Positions 22,432-34,145 of a stretch of 64,000 nt of DNA are shown here, piece after piece; within the stretch, counting starts at the first letter, position 1, and each line of letters begins with the position of its first letter. This DNA is from Thunnus maccoyii (lineage: Eukaryota; Chordata; Actinopteri; Scombriformes; Scombridae), in contig NC_056553.1 in the NCBI RefSeq assembly GCF_910596095.1, positions 2,909,791-2,973,790 of the forward strand. The letters run 5' to 3'. The notes below the pieces were generated by a model that was not told the DNA's origin, made no database searches, and saw only the letters and a program-made list of their open reading frames with translations. Both the position numbers and the translations under genes were made by a program.

Positions 22432-24572
22432 ACTTCCTCTCTAAACACCTTCTCCACATCACTACTAACAATTAATAAGTGCTGGTTATTCTGTCTCTGT
22501 TTGAAAAGTAGTTGTGGCAAAAGAAAACAATGCTAATGAAGGTAAGAGAGCTGTTGAAAATAATTATAATGACGGTAATGAAAGTGTTTGGCAGTATTGA
22601 CATGGTCAGAAACTTTACTTTAGACACTTTTGACATTTGTAGAAGGTGACGGCTTCTATTAATGTCGTTAATTCCTCCTCAGCTCTGCCCTCTTTGTAAT
22701 GAAACATGTTTTACGTGTAAACAGACACACACAATCATATTTTTAAAATACTTTATTGCCTCACAGCAGAGGACAGTAGCTATGTGACACGGGCTCCCTA
22801 AACAGACAAACACTTAAAACGTGTCATTAAAACAGACGTTGTGATTCACAGTTACAGGTTCAATCCTACCAGGACAACCAAAAAAACATTCACAGGATCA
22901 TTTTTTTAAAAAAAGGTGTAAATGTGGCTGCCTGATCATGTTTATTGTACATTACGAAATTTTTTCAGGACAGTGTTTTGTTTTCAGGAATATTTTGGAC
23001 AATTTTGTAATTTTTCAAGACTTTTCCATGACAAGAAATCAGCCCTGAAGATTTTCTGGCGTTTTAGAGGAACAATCATGATCGTGACCTCAGTATTTCT
23101 AAGTTCCTGATCATAACAGCATCCAGTTTCACAAAAATACTGTAGACAAAGATAATCTTTAGATCATGAGGACTATGGTTTAGCTTAAATTCATCTGTCT
23201 AGTTCCTCGCTATCTTAAGTTGGACCAATTTGCAATGCATAATGTTTAAATTAAGAGTTTTTTCAAGCTAAAAAAAACGCAGCGACTGAATAACTGCTTA
23301 AAATCTCTCGGCTCCCTACACTGCAGCAGAAAATGGTTGTTGTCTTAACAAATCCAACAGTTATTGGGACATTTTACCATCTATGTAAAAACTCTTTGCT
23401 TTCTTGTGACTTGCTCCACAACATTGTGAGAAAAATACAAATTTAGAGCCATTTTTCCTCTATTTTGTGCTACCAGTCACCATGGAAACATAGGTCTTGG
23501 GGTAGCTAACCTTTTAGGCTTAAAATAAGTCTGTCTTTCTTTTTGTGAATCTGTCTAACTTATATTAGACTAATCTGAGAAAAATGAAGACTGACAAGTC
23601 TAAAATATCTTTGTGAAACAGGCCCCTAGTCTCAAATATGACCTGCAAGACAAATCCTTAAATATTCACCATTTTTCCTAAAACAAAACCAAATAACTGT
23701 CAGTTGGGTCAGACAAGCGTTTGACTAATAAACACAAACAATATGTACATACAGCTATATAACAGTCTATAGACATACCTATAATTCCCCACCCAAAAAC
23801 CCAATAAGAGAACAAACAATCTGAGAACAATACAGAAAAAAGAGAAAACATATTAAACAAAATCTGTTTGATATATAGTAAAATGTTCCCTTGTCATCTG
23901 CTTGTCATAAAAATACCTTTCAGGGCTCATAAATAACAAAATATGATGTTGCTTCTGACTAAATGTTGGTCCTGTCAACAGTGAAAACTCATCAGGTTGA
24001 GTTTCAGTGATCAGACGGAATTAAAACGGAAATGTATGTTTTCAAATTAGATTCTGATCATTGAAACTGGACAAAAACCAATGACTGATAATGCAGTTTT
24101 ATATAGTTGACGACATACTTGATAAAAGTATAATTTACACTGTAAATATAATGATATCAGTTATATTTGAATCTGAAGTTTCCCATCAAGTGGCCTCTCT
24201 TCATGGATTCTTTATAAGTTGACAGCATCATAACCTGTGGAATATACGTCCATTATTTTTGTGTCATTGAAGAAAACCTCATGTTTTATGAAGGATGAGA
24301 AATGAACTTACTGTAAGGTTCACGGTTGGATCTAGAAAGCTGGAGGGTATCCCTTACTGTTTGTCCTCGCACACACGAGTCTGAAAGTAGATCTGAAGCT
24401 CAGCATGTGTGATATCTGAACTGTATAAAGCCACAAAACACTTTTTCCTACACAAATCTACCAGTTAATCTTCATCATATTCATTGTGTCATTGCATTCG
24501 GTATAGAGGATTATTTTACCCAGAAATCAAAAGAGAAAATGATAAATAAACTCAGGATAATAACGTTATTTG
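22432..24572. other. Repeat-poor AT-rich stretch, no confirmed gene
   Basis: No coding region recognised. A minus-strand AATAAA at 22752-22757 could end a long 3' UTR of the minus-strand exons near 26 kb. A possible alternative last exon is 24354-24415 (acceptor TACAGTTCAG, stop TAA at 24354), which would need an unusual donor in the 25.68 kb exon. Confidence 0.3.
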
Positions 24573-25091
24573 CAGCCGTACCAACATGTACCCTGTTTCT
24601 GCTGACTGACTGAAGCTGAGCAGGTGTGGGCTTGGTTAGTACTTGGATGGGAGACCTCCTGGCCAAAACTAAGTTGGTGGTGTTGGTGGACCAGTAGGGG
24701 GTGGTCTTCCCTATTGTCTAAATAAGTCCCAGTGCAGTGATGGGGACACTGTGCTGCAGGAGATGAGACGTTAAACAGAGGTCCTGACTCACATTAAAGA
24801 GTCCATGGCGCTTATTGCAAAGAGTAGGGGGTTCTCTGGTGTCCTGACAAAATTGCCAACCCAGTTCTCTTCATCTAGCCATCTAATCATCCCCCAGTCT
24901 CAGTGATTCCCTCCCTCTCCACTTCAAGATGATATGTGGTGAATGTTCTGGCGCAAAATGGTTGCCATGCATCACCCAGGGGGGCTAAACATTGGTGGTA
25001 GTTGAGGTGAGTTTCCCCCCTTCACTGTGAAGCACTTTGGGTATCAAGATAAAGTGCTTTATAAATGTAATCTGTTATTATTATTATTGTA
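24573..25091 (+). mobile_element. 5S-rRNA-derived SINE (SINE3-like)
   Basis: The head keeps the 3' half of 5S rRNA almost intact: GCTTGGTTAGTACTTGGATG then GGAGACCTCCTGG, preceded by a diverged GAAGCTGAGCAGGTGTG. The body follows (GTCCCAGTGCAGTGATGGGG). The tail is AAGCACTTTGGGTATCAAGA, then AAAGTGCTTTATAAATGTAA, ending in an ATT-type simple repeat. 5S-headed SINEs are known from teleosts. The 5' end of the 5S part is degraded. Confidence 0.88.
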
Positions 25092-25299
25092 ATCAGGTCA
25101 TAATTAATTATTAGAAAAATCAAGAAAACTTGGAAATTGAAAATAACAAATGGATATTACAAAATGGGAAATTGGAAATTGTAATTTAAACTCCTGAAAT
25201 GTAAAACAGAAAAGCTTAAAGAAATTGTTACGCGTTTTGTGAAGTAACTCTTATTTACTTTCTTGCCAAGAAATTAGATGAGAAGACGTCTGTAGGCTT

Positions 25300-25560
25300 T
25301 ATATGAAGCTACAGTCAATAGCCGGTTAGCTTAGCTTAGCATAAAGACTGGAAACAGGAGAAATGTTAGTCTGACTCTGTCTAAAAGTAACAAAATCCAG
25401 CGACCAGCACCTCTAAAGCTCACTAACTAACACATACAGATTAAACAAACAAGCTATAAGATGTTAATCAGTGAGCTTTAGAGGTGCCAGTAGATCCACT
25501 CTGTATGCTAAGCTAAGCTAAGCTAAGCTAATCACCTCCTTACTCTAGCTTCATATTTAG
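25300..25560. repeat. Foldback-type repeat with GCTTAGCTTAGC ends
   Basis: The left end has GGTTAGCTTAGCTTAGCATA and the right end has ATGCTAAGCTAAGCTAAGCT, which can pair. The interior has CACCTCTAAAGCTCACTAAC and its complement GTGAGCTTTAGAGGTG, so most of the element is a long imperfect hairpin. Known as a recurrent teleost repeat. Confidence 0.7.
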
Positions 25561-25662
25561 CATACAAACATAAAGTTGATATTGATCTTCTCATAAAGTC
25601 TGCACAAGAAGCCCTAAATGTCAAATAATTTCTTGTTTCATGTTTTTGTAATAAAAATCCTG

Positions 25663-26304
25663 TTATACGTGTTTTACACACATGAAGAAGTGATCGTACT
25701 TTGCAAATGAAGTTTCCAAACTGTAGTCTACATCGACCAGCTCTTTGGAGTGATTGAACTGCAGGTACACGGCTCCAAAAAACTTCAGTCTTCTGGTGTG
25801 TTTGTCGTCACTGAAAGAGAGTTTAAAGTCATCTTGTGAAATAGTGAATTGTGGTGTGACAGAAGCACAAGTACAGAAGAGTCATAAAGTCTGTTATAAA
25901 GCAATATCCATCCCCTTCAGATAAGAAAAATAATGATTTGTGTCTAATATATTTTATGGTTAATGTTGAAGGAAGTTAAAGTGCTGCAATGCTGAGAAAT
26001 TGTTGACAAAATGTAATAAGAAGTAATGCAAACATGACCACATTTAATCTGATTATTGAGTATTGAGTGGATTAACTAGGTGTAACATCTCATATCTGAC
26101 CATATTTTGAAATATGATCCCGTCATGTCATGTGTAAAAGGTAAATCATGAATCTGGTCTTACTCGCTCTGCAGATATGTTTGCCACTCGCTGTTTCTGG
26201 AGCAGCTGGAGGCCGCAGACTCGACCGTCTGCTGCTCGTCTGCAGAGTTTCCATCCTCGTCTCCATAGCAGAGCCTCATTTTGAGTCTCACACCAACAAA
26301 CCAC
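25663..26304 (-). CDS. Partial unidentified gene; weak TNF-superfamily-like C-terminus
   Basis: Two minus-strand exons join in phase: 26164-26304 (acceptor CTCTCATTCAG, donor GTAAGA) and 25663-25810 (acceptor CTCTCTTTCAG, stop TAA at 25663). The first encodes WFVGVRLKMRLCYGDEDGNS and continues to a cysteine and EWQTYLQS. The second encodes DDDKHTRRLKFFGAVYLQFN, then a KELVDVDYSLETSFAKYDHF stretch and a short end. The competing frame of the first exon would hit a stop at the junction, which supports this frame. The FGAVYL, then LVDVD, then aromatic near the C-terminus resembles the last strands of TNF-homology domains (LGAVFxL, LxVxV, TFFG). This is a weak resemblance, not an identification. 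Upstream exons were not found. Donors at 25679 or 25677 could lead to an extra exon at 24354-24415. Confidence 0.35.
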
Positions 26305-29300
26305 CTGAATGAGAGTCACAGCATAGTTATCAATACGCAGTAAAAAAAGTTGGGTGAGTGTTCCTGCAAAAGTCCTCGTCTTAAATTATGTTTTGACCAG
26401 TGTCACCAGTATCAGATCTACTGGGCCTCGTGCAGCCCTGATCTAACTTATCATTAACTAAAGGTGCGTCAGCAACACAAACATGACTGTGGTTCAGCAG
26501 CAGAGGAAATATTCACTTCCTTTAAGTGAAAGTGATGATAGCACACTGAGAAAATAATCCATTATTTACACTATAAATTCCTGTAAATACTTGAGTATTT
26601 CTGTTTTCTGCTACTTTATACTTTTTATTCCACTACACGTGTTGTTATCATGTAGTTATACAAAATAATATTTTTACACACAGAATCCATTAACATATAA
26701 AATATGAAGAATTCTTAAAGACAAACCTGCACAAATGTGAATATAAAGTAGTTAAAACACTGAAATGCTGCTTACATGTTTACACATAACTAATAAATAT
26801 TCCAATATCTTACTGTATATTCTGAAAATGATACAGTATTTTAAAAGTACAGAAGTTTACTCAGCTGAATGAAAGTACTCATAATGCAGATAAGCGGCCC
26901 ACGTGACTATTGCACTATTATACATCCTGTTATTAAATTCTTATCACTTCATGTGTAACCAGCGTTTTACTATTGCTGCCGTCAAATAAATGTAGTGGAG
27001 TAAAAAAACAACGACATCTCCATCTGAATTATAGAGGAGCAGAAACAGCAAAAGAAGAGAAAAACTCAATTAAATCACAAATATCTCAAACCTGTACTTC
27101 ACTGTCTAATCAAAGCCAAACAACCACACAGAAACCGATTTTAAAAATATGTGCTGGTGCTGCAACACATCAGATGCAGCATCATGTTGGCAAATATACT
27201 GAATTTTTAGAAATAAAAACCAGCTGTAACCACACAGTATCGTTCCCAGAAAGAAGTCAAAACAGCTGCAACTTTTCTGTTATATTCTCAGTTTGTCTAA
27301 ACTGTTTATTAGTGAATTTTTAACCTGATAGAATCAACATGTAATAGTTTGTGTTTCTACTCAGAGACAATAAAGTGAATCTATGTAGGAAAACTTAAAA
27401 TATAACCAACTCTGTCTGTTACTGAAGGCAGTTTGAGTTTTACTGCACTGGACTCTGGACTCTTCTGAATATCTTTGATTTTCATTTTCATATGTTGTGT
27501 TTTCTGGAAACCAGTCCTCCCAGTAAAGTGTCCATTTTCCACTCTTAAATATCTCGTCCCCACAACTTCTAGTGACTTTAGAAAGAGATTAGTAGCTTGT
27601 TGTTGCTGCAGAATCAGAGGATCAACCTGCACATGATACAGCTTGTGGTCCGGAAATCACTGCATGCATGACGAGTATTTTAACCTCATTATGTTGCTAA
27701 TTTATCAACTAAAAGCAGAAACTGTTATGTTATTGTTACTCACAAAAATACTTTTAACAGCTGTCATATTTGAGCTTTTCCTTCCAAGTGAGAAAACATA
27801 ATTACCTGTTTCCTTTTGCATCCAAAGTAATAAAAGCAGCTCTTTCAGAAACAGAGTTTTTCTTTGAAGTTGATGAAATAAATGCATCTAGATTGAAAAC
27901 TGTGTTAAAACTTTCCTGCAGGTAACAAAACGTCTGCGGAGCCTCAGAGAAGTTTGTTCTTACTCTCTGCTGTACTTTGAACCTTCTGGTATCTAAAAAT
28001 AAAGTCCAAGGACATTTATTTCCTCCTCGCAGGGCGTCGTCATATAAACACGTCGCATTAGATTAACAGGTGATTTTATCTCGTTAAGGAACTTAAAGCT
28101 TCATATTTGACATTCTGCAGCGTCTAACCTGATAACAGTTTATCCTTTTTTTAACGATGCGTTCAGGTAACTGGAAGAAGAAGCTGGTTGTTGTTTACTG
28201 AACACATTTAACAGCACGTCAGATCTGAGTCTGCAGGCATAAACAGATCATGTGCTGCAAGGGATTCTGGGATGTATTTTATCCATCCCGTCATTACTTC
28301 TGATACTATTAAATGCACTTAAAGGCTCATTTTCACTACTTTATATTCTGGTAGTTTAATATGTAAAAATGTGTCATATTTTATAAACTGGGCATGTTTT
28401 ATATGTGAAATCTATAAGTAACTGTCAAATACATTTAGTGGAGTAAAAAGGAAAAGTATCAAGTAGCATGAAATGGAAATATTGATGTAAAGTACCTAAA
28501 ATTGTTCTTACAGTAAGTACAGAACTTCATTAATGTAATTTGTGACTTTAAATAGTTTGATGAGGCTCATTTTCTTACATAAACTAAGCAACAGAGTCCT
28601 GAAAGCAACGTGCAAAAACATGATTTCCAAACATTTCACACTAGAAACTCTGACGTGCACCTGAAATGTTTCTTCTCAACAGACATTCAGACATTTTGAC
28701 TTATTTTTGCAGGAGAAGCACAACAACGTGTTGCAGCAGCAGCAGCAGCAGCATGAAACCAAGAGAGAATAAACATGTAATAACGTGTGTGAATAGAAAA
28801 CTGAATCTAAGAAAATGAAAATTAAAAATACAAGTTGCAACAACAACTTGAACAAAAGTGATGATGTTGTTTGTGCAAAACTGTCCCTGCTGACAGTATT
28901 TCTACACACGTTCACCTCAAGTTTAACATCCGACATCAGAACAGGATAAATAACAGGAAGTCAGAAAAGAAATTCCTCCTTTTTAACTTTAGTATTTTTC
29001 TATTTTGAACAATATTGTAGGTTCTGGTTTGCACAGATGAGTTTATTAATGTGGATTATAGATGTTTTGCTCCTGAATTATGATGCTGCTGTGATGATGA
29101 TGTTTGATTCTCTTCTATTTTTGGCTTCGCCTGCACATCTGTTGTGATTGAAATGAACATTTTCTTGTGTTTTAACCTGTTAGAATTTTTTTTTTTTTTT
29201 ATCTGACTTTCTATATTTTATGACATTACATATAGTCTCCTAAACATGTTTCCAGTATTGCTGCTTGTTGACATATTTCTTTAATTAGTTGATTTAAAAG

Positions 29301-30942
29301 GTTGCATTCAGGTTACATTTATCTGTGAACAACAGTGTTAAATAGTGAAAAGTTCAGCTGCTATAAACATGATGTACAGTAACTGTATAGATGTTGAATC
29401 TGTGTGAAACATCATTAATGTGCAGAAAAAGAAGGTTAATTACAGGTAAATTGATCATTTCTTTAAATAAATGACGGTTGATGATCTGCTGCTGCAGGTA
29501 TTTAACTTTATATTTTCTCACAACAGAGTTCAGAGTTCAGTTCAGACAGCAAGGCGTGAAAATTCCTGGTAAGATGGTCTGAACAGATATGATTTTGCTT
29601 TTGTTCTGTTTCTGTCTCTGCTGCTTTCACTTCACACATTTCAAACCACTACTTCAAACGTATCTTTAAAAAAAATCCTTTTATTAATGTTCAAGCTCAC
29701 ATTTATATATGTTTTATTTGTTTATTTTACAGTTTTTAGAAATCTTGATCTCTCTGTAATTTGCTGGATTTCATTATATCGTGGTGCTGTTCACTGTTCT
29801 GAAAAGTGTTTTATAGATCAAGTTTTTATGCTTATTCTGCAGCCAGCTGAACAAAGTACTGCTTCAGTTAACATTATACTGTTGGAAACACATTTATTAA
29901 CAAATGTTCAATTAATTAAATGACCAAAAACCCATTCAGAAGGACCTGGTCAGTCACCCTCTTTCCCTGGTTGATAATCCATCTTTATTACCAACCTGCA
30001 AACATGCTTTTACTCTGAAATCTCCACTTCTGCTCTTCGTCTCTCAGATTAAACTGCATCACATTAAACTCACAGCTCATCTACACAAAGACACAGAACA
30101 TCCTGATGATGGTTTCATCACTTCTTTACCATCTGTTGCAGTTCGGACTTCGTCATCACAGAGTGAAATCAGAAGAAAGTTCGTCTTTGTTTCTTTTCAG
30201 CTGGACTGGAACAAAAACAGGTTCTCTGCTTTGTCTCGACGCCGCACCTGCAGAGAGAAGGATTCAGCCAAGTCTCCTCCTCACATTCACCTCTTATTGA
30301 GCTTATCTAGAAAGCGAAGTTGATATTTCCACTCAACAATAGGAAGGAAATAACACTTCACCTGCTTTGTTATGAAACCAGATTTTTCTATTTTGGGCTC
30401 AAAACCTGATAAAGCAGAGAGTTAAAACTCTCGTCTCCCAGCAATCATCTTCATATACAACTAAACTGTTTTCCCAGTTATGTTGTCTTGGCAGATTAAT
30501 AAACTGTTTGTTCAGGTTTGTTCATGTTAGTGAAAGATGTTACCAGAGTCTGAACACAAGCAGAAACAGTTTAATAACGTTTAATGATAACATCTTTTAT
30601 TAGTGGAGATTGTGCTGCAAGATCAGTTCAAACATTTCACTCATATGTTCAGTGTCAACATTTTTGCAACTTAATATGAAACTCAAAACATTAATAAACA
30701 TTTCAACATTTAACATCATGTTGATTCAGCAGCAGCAGCAGCGTTGTGTTTCTGTTGCATCGTCGTCGTATATGAACATAATTTCTAGGAGAAACTATCA
30801 TGTATGATAGAAAACATAGATGATGGAAACTTGCTGTGTGTCTTAAATATGTGTTGAGATACGTCGTCATAGTTGTTTCTTTTTATAGTCATGAAAACAA
30901 TACAAACCATCTTTTAAATAGCATAAACAATAACTGTGGCAA
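26305..30942. other. Gene-poor AT-rich region
   Basis: No protein family recognised. It holds fragments of the common TACTTTATACTTTTTATTCC-type repeat (about 26600 and 28330-28460), a (CAG)n run at about 28730-28752 and a poly-T at about 29189-29201. The upstream exons of the 26 kb gene may lie here. A minus-strand open segment at 27381-27632 could be one but has no recognisable domain. Confidence 0.35.
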
Positions 30943-31158
30943 GAGGAAGGTATGTGAGGCATTAACCAGTGTGATATTTTTAGTTGCCTGTTTAATACAT
31001 GTGTGGATGCTTCATTACTCTTTGTTTTATTCATTTGTTATTGTTAAAATAAAGATTTATTGATGGATGGAACCACGTCTCTTATTTTGTAGTGTAACGA
31101 ACCTGATGTCTTATTGGGTAAAATCTCCAGGGTGGTTAATGCCTCACATACCTTCCTC
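30943..31158. mobile_element. Small MITE with 26-bp perfect terminal inverted repeats
   Basis: The arm 30943-30968 (GAGGAAGGTATGTGAGGCAT, then TAACCA) is exactly repeated in reverse complement at 31133-31158. The 216-bp element has no coding capacity. It directly abuts the Tc1 relic on its right. Superfamily not assigned. Confidence 0.7.
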
Positions 31159-31169
31159 TCACCACATAA

Positions 31170-31576
31170 CAATTAACTGTGTAAAAGTTTTAGGCTCTTT
31201 AGATGTTTAGATTCTTCTCCATAATGTAACACCATCATGGAGACGTCTGATCATCTGCAGCATGATAACAAACATCCAGCTGGAGTCATAAGGAACCATC
31301 TTCAGTCTCTGATCTCAACGTCATGGAGTCAGTCTGGGATTAACATGAAGAGACAGAAGAAGAACTGTAGCAACTTCTCCAAGATGCAGGAACAACCGAC
31401 CTGCAGAGTACCTGAAACACTGAGGAGAACTACAACAAAGCTGCTCACAGCAGATATTGATTTACTTTAAGTTCCTGCTTTTATCAAGTTAACTGATGAA
31501 TAAAAACTATTCATGCAGGATTCTTAAAGCATCCTCAATTTAGTTTAAGTGCCTAAAACTTTTGCACAGTACTGTA
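31170..31576 (+). mobile_element. Tc1/mariner relic
   Basis: Ends are AACTGTGTAAAAGTTTTAGG on the left and its near complement CCTAAAACTTTTGCACAGTA on the right, with CTGTA following. The interior retains a decayed C-terminal transposase (31237-31470: LQHDNKHPAGVIRNHLQ, resembling the DNDPKHT motif, then SWSQSG). Internally deleted and inactive. Confidence 0.75.
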
Positions 31577-31621
31577 TTTAAAAAAACACATTTCTTATAC
31601 CCATTAAAATCACAAACACCC

Positions 31622-32079
31622 TAGGGATGCACAATATTGGATTTTTTGCCGATATCCGATATGCTGATATTTCCAACTCACTGTGGCCGATTGCCGATGC
31701 CGATATATGCACATATTTCTTTCCAGCTGGCTGAGGAGACTATTATGCATGCAAGCATAGATTATACTAAGTATGATCAAGAAAGACAATATATGAAGGA
31801 AGAATTTATCAAGCCTTAAAACTTTAATGAACCTGCCCACATGCAGAGCCGGGGCTAACGTTAGCTGAGAGGCTAGCAGAGCATTAGCCGCAACATTATC
31901 GGAGGGAAGCACAGCCAGCTAGCCTCCCAACTAACGTTAGCCCCGGCTCTCCATGTGGGCGGAGGAGAAGGCAATAAATCGGCCTCTCACAATCGGCAGA
32001 AATGGCTGATGCCGATATTTCATTTTAGAGCTTTCATCGGCCGATACCGATGATGTGCCGATAATATCGTGCATCCCTA
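31622..32079. mobile_element. hAT MITE with imperfect 8-bp target-site duplication
   Basis: Terminal repeats are TAGGGATGCACAATATTGG on the left and the complement of ATAATATCGTGCATCCCTA on the right. Flanks AAACACCC (31614-31621) and AAGCACCC (32080-32087) match 7 of 8, as for hAT insertions. The interior contains a second inverted repeat centred on GGGGCTAACGTTAG and CTAACGTTAGCCCC. Confidence 0.85.
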
Positions 32080-32089
32080 AAGCACCCCC

Positions 32090-32240
32090 CAGGTTTTATT
32101 ACTTTACCTTTATTTTACTAGGAAGTCCCATAGAGATAGAGATCAAAAATGTCTTTAACAATAGAGACCAGGCCCCTCTACAAAATCACAACATATTACA
32201 ATGCAACATATATATATATATATGTGTTGTATATACAACG
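32090..32240. repeat. Dispersed repeat fragment plus (AT)n
   Basis: TTTACTAGGAAGTCCCATAG followed by GAGACCAGGCCCCTCTAC resembles a common fish repeat start. A short TATATA run lies at about 32206-32223. Confidence 0.4.
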
Positions 32241-33147
32241 TGATGTACAAAATTTCATAATAAAACAGAAGAACAGCTGTTCAAAGGCCTCTCAAGAAAA
32301 ACAACTACATGTCTCCATCACCACATTCTTTATGACGCACTTAAACTCATCAGAGGATATAAATGTGTCTAATTTTATATCTTTATGCAGATTATTTGAT
32401 GCCTGAGGTGCAGAGGAGGAAAATGCAGTTTTCCCCTGATCTGTAAAAAGCAACCCAGCAAGGCTGTGAATCAGTGTGTTTTACCTGGATCAACCAGGTG
32501 TTGACTCTATATAAATAAAAACTGATTGATTGATTGATTGAGGTGTCCATCGGGTGGAAAACTCATCAATGAAATCTTCAAATCTTTAATTCAACTGGAA
32601 CAAACTGAGATGAGCTGCTTACGATGAGGGAGGTGAAATGTTTTCCTCTGACTGCAGACGACACGCTGTTCAACTTGTGAACACGAACATGTCGTCATTC
32701 CTGAATATCTTACATACTTATCTTGCATTCAGAGCTGCGTTATGTCTGATCAGACCGGATCAGTCCTGTAGAGGCAAATCAGCTTTTAATGCCCCCCAAT
32801 CAAACATGTCTTAAACATGTAAATAAAATAAGAAGTAACAAACTTGAACTTGTGTTTTATGTTGAACACTGACTATGTGACATTGAGTTTTGTGTCATTT
32901 GAGAACAAATAAACTTTGGTTGGAATGTGATCGGATGACTTTTGGCTGTTTGGATCCGTGTCAACACTGGTGGTTCTGTGAGATGTGCATGTCATCAAAC
33001 AAATAACGCACTTCCCTAAAACATAGAGTTCATATGATGGTCATACTGGATATAAAACATAAAACTGACACCTTTGAAACAAGGAATTTGGAGTTGATCC
33101 AGTTCTTTGTGGAATTATAGATGTTCAAACTTTCGTCTTTTAGTACA
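32241..33147. other. No gene seen
   Basis: AT-rich DNA with a short ATTG tetranucleotide run at about 32523-32540. Nothing else recognised. Confidence 0.4.
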
Positions 33148-34145
33148 TTAAAGGACGAGTTCACAGTTCCTCAAGTGTCTTAAACCAACGGTCAGGAGCC
33201 CACATGAACATTAAACCTGTTTTTCTTGCTGTAATCATTCCTCCTGTTCATAATGACCATTAGAAGATCCCTTCATAATGCACTTACAATGGAAGTGATA
33301 CAAAAAATGTATTTAAAAGTTTATCTGAAGCTAATATGAAGCTACAGCGTCGAAATGAGTCAAACAAGTAGATATCTGTCAACGTTACAGTCTTTTTAGT
33401 GTTGCAGCAAAAGTTGCTCCAGTTCAACTTTTTGCCAAAATGACGCAGTGCTAAACTCAGTCTATACATGATATAATGCTAACATGCTATCCTTAGTCTG
33501 TAAACATACTTGCATCAGAATGCAAGCTAAATGTTAGCATCATGTTTCCATGCAAACTGTATGCATGTTAAGAATGACATGATAAATGTAATGAAACAAT
33601 ATAAATAAATGAACACTGTACACATATAAACAAAACAATAAGCTAACATGCTAAATGCATTCCTAATGTTAGCATGTTAACTAAGTTGGCAATAAAGCTA
33701 ACATTAGCATGTTAACTACTCTACATTCTTTTTCTGAAGCTAATATGAAGCTTCAGCGTCCAAATGAGTCAAATCAAGTAGATATCTTTCAACGTTACAG
33801 TCTTTTTAGTGCCAAAGTTCCTCTTTTTGTTACTATACTTCCACCTGCAGCTCAACAGGGAAACACTGTCTGAGGAAACACAAAGAGGGAATTTGATGCT
33901 AAAAAGACTGTAAATGTGTCAGATATCCACTTGATATGACTAACTCAGACTGCTGAAGCTGAATATAAGCTTCATAGAGACTTTTAAATGACTGTGTGGA
34001 CACACTGTAGATTTTGGCCTCCATCAATTACACTGAAAGCACATTTGAAGGATCTTTTAATATCCAGTATGAACAGGAGGAATGATTACAGCGAGGAAAA
34101 CCTCTTTCACTGTTCATATGGACACCTGACTGCTGGTTTAAGACT
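33148..34145. mobile_element. Long foldback element (TTAAAGGACGAGTTCACA family), interrupted
   Basis: The left end TTAAAGGACGAGTTCACAGT starts at 33148. Arms contain TATCTGAAGCTAATATGAAG, and the distal arm contains ACTGCTGAAGCTGAATATAA, so the element is largely self-complementary. The middle (about 33480-33720) is replaced by a GCTAACATGCTAA-type repeat. The right terminus is degraded. Related copies: 54553-54925 and a solo end at 38405-38449. Confidence 0.7.

Noticed and set aside
24573-24700. Functional 5S rRNA gene
   Set aside because: Only the 3' half resembles 5S rRNA, the 5' half is degraded, and the sequence continues into a SINE body with a retroposon tail.
27381-27632. Minus-strand open frame of 83 codons as an upstream exon of the 26 kb gene
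   Set aside because: It lacks a recognisable domain, its splice borders are weak and the phase link to 26304 could not be shown. Kept only as a possibility.
31622-32079. CRISPR-like or regulatory array suggested by repeated CCGATATATGC/GCCGATATT motifs
   Set aside because: Terminal inverted repeats and a near-perfect 8-bp flanking duplication identify a hAT MITE. CRISPR arrays do not occur in animal genomes.
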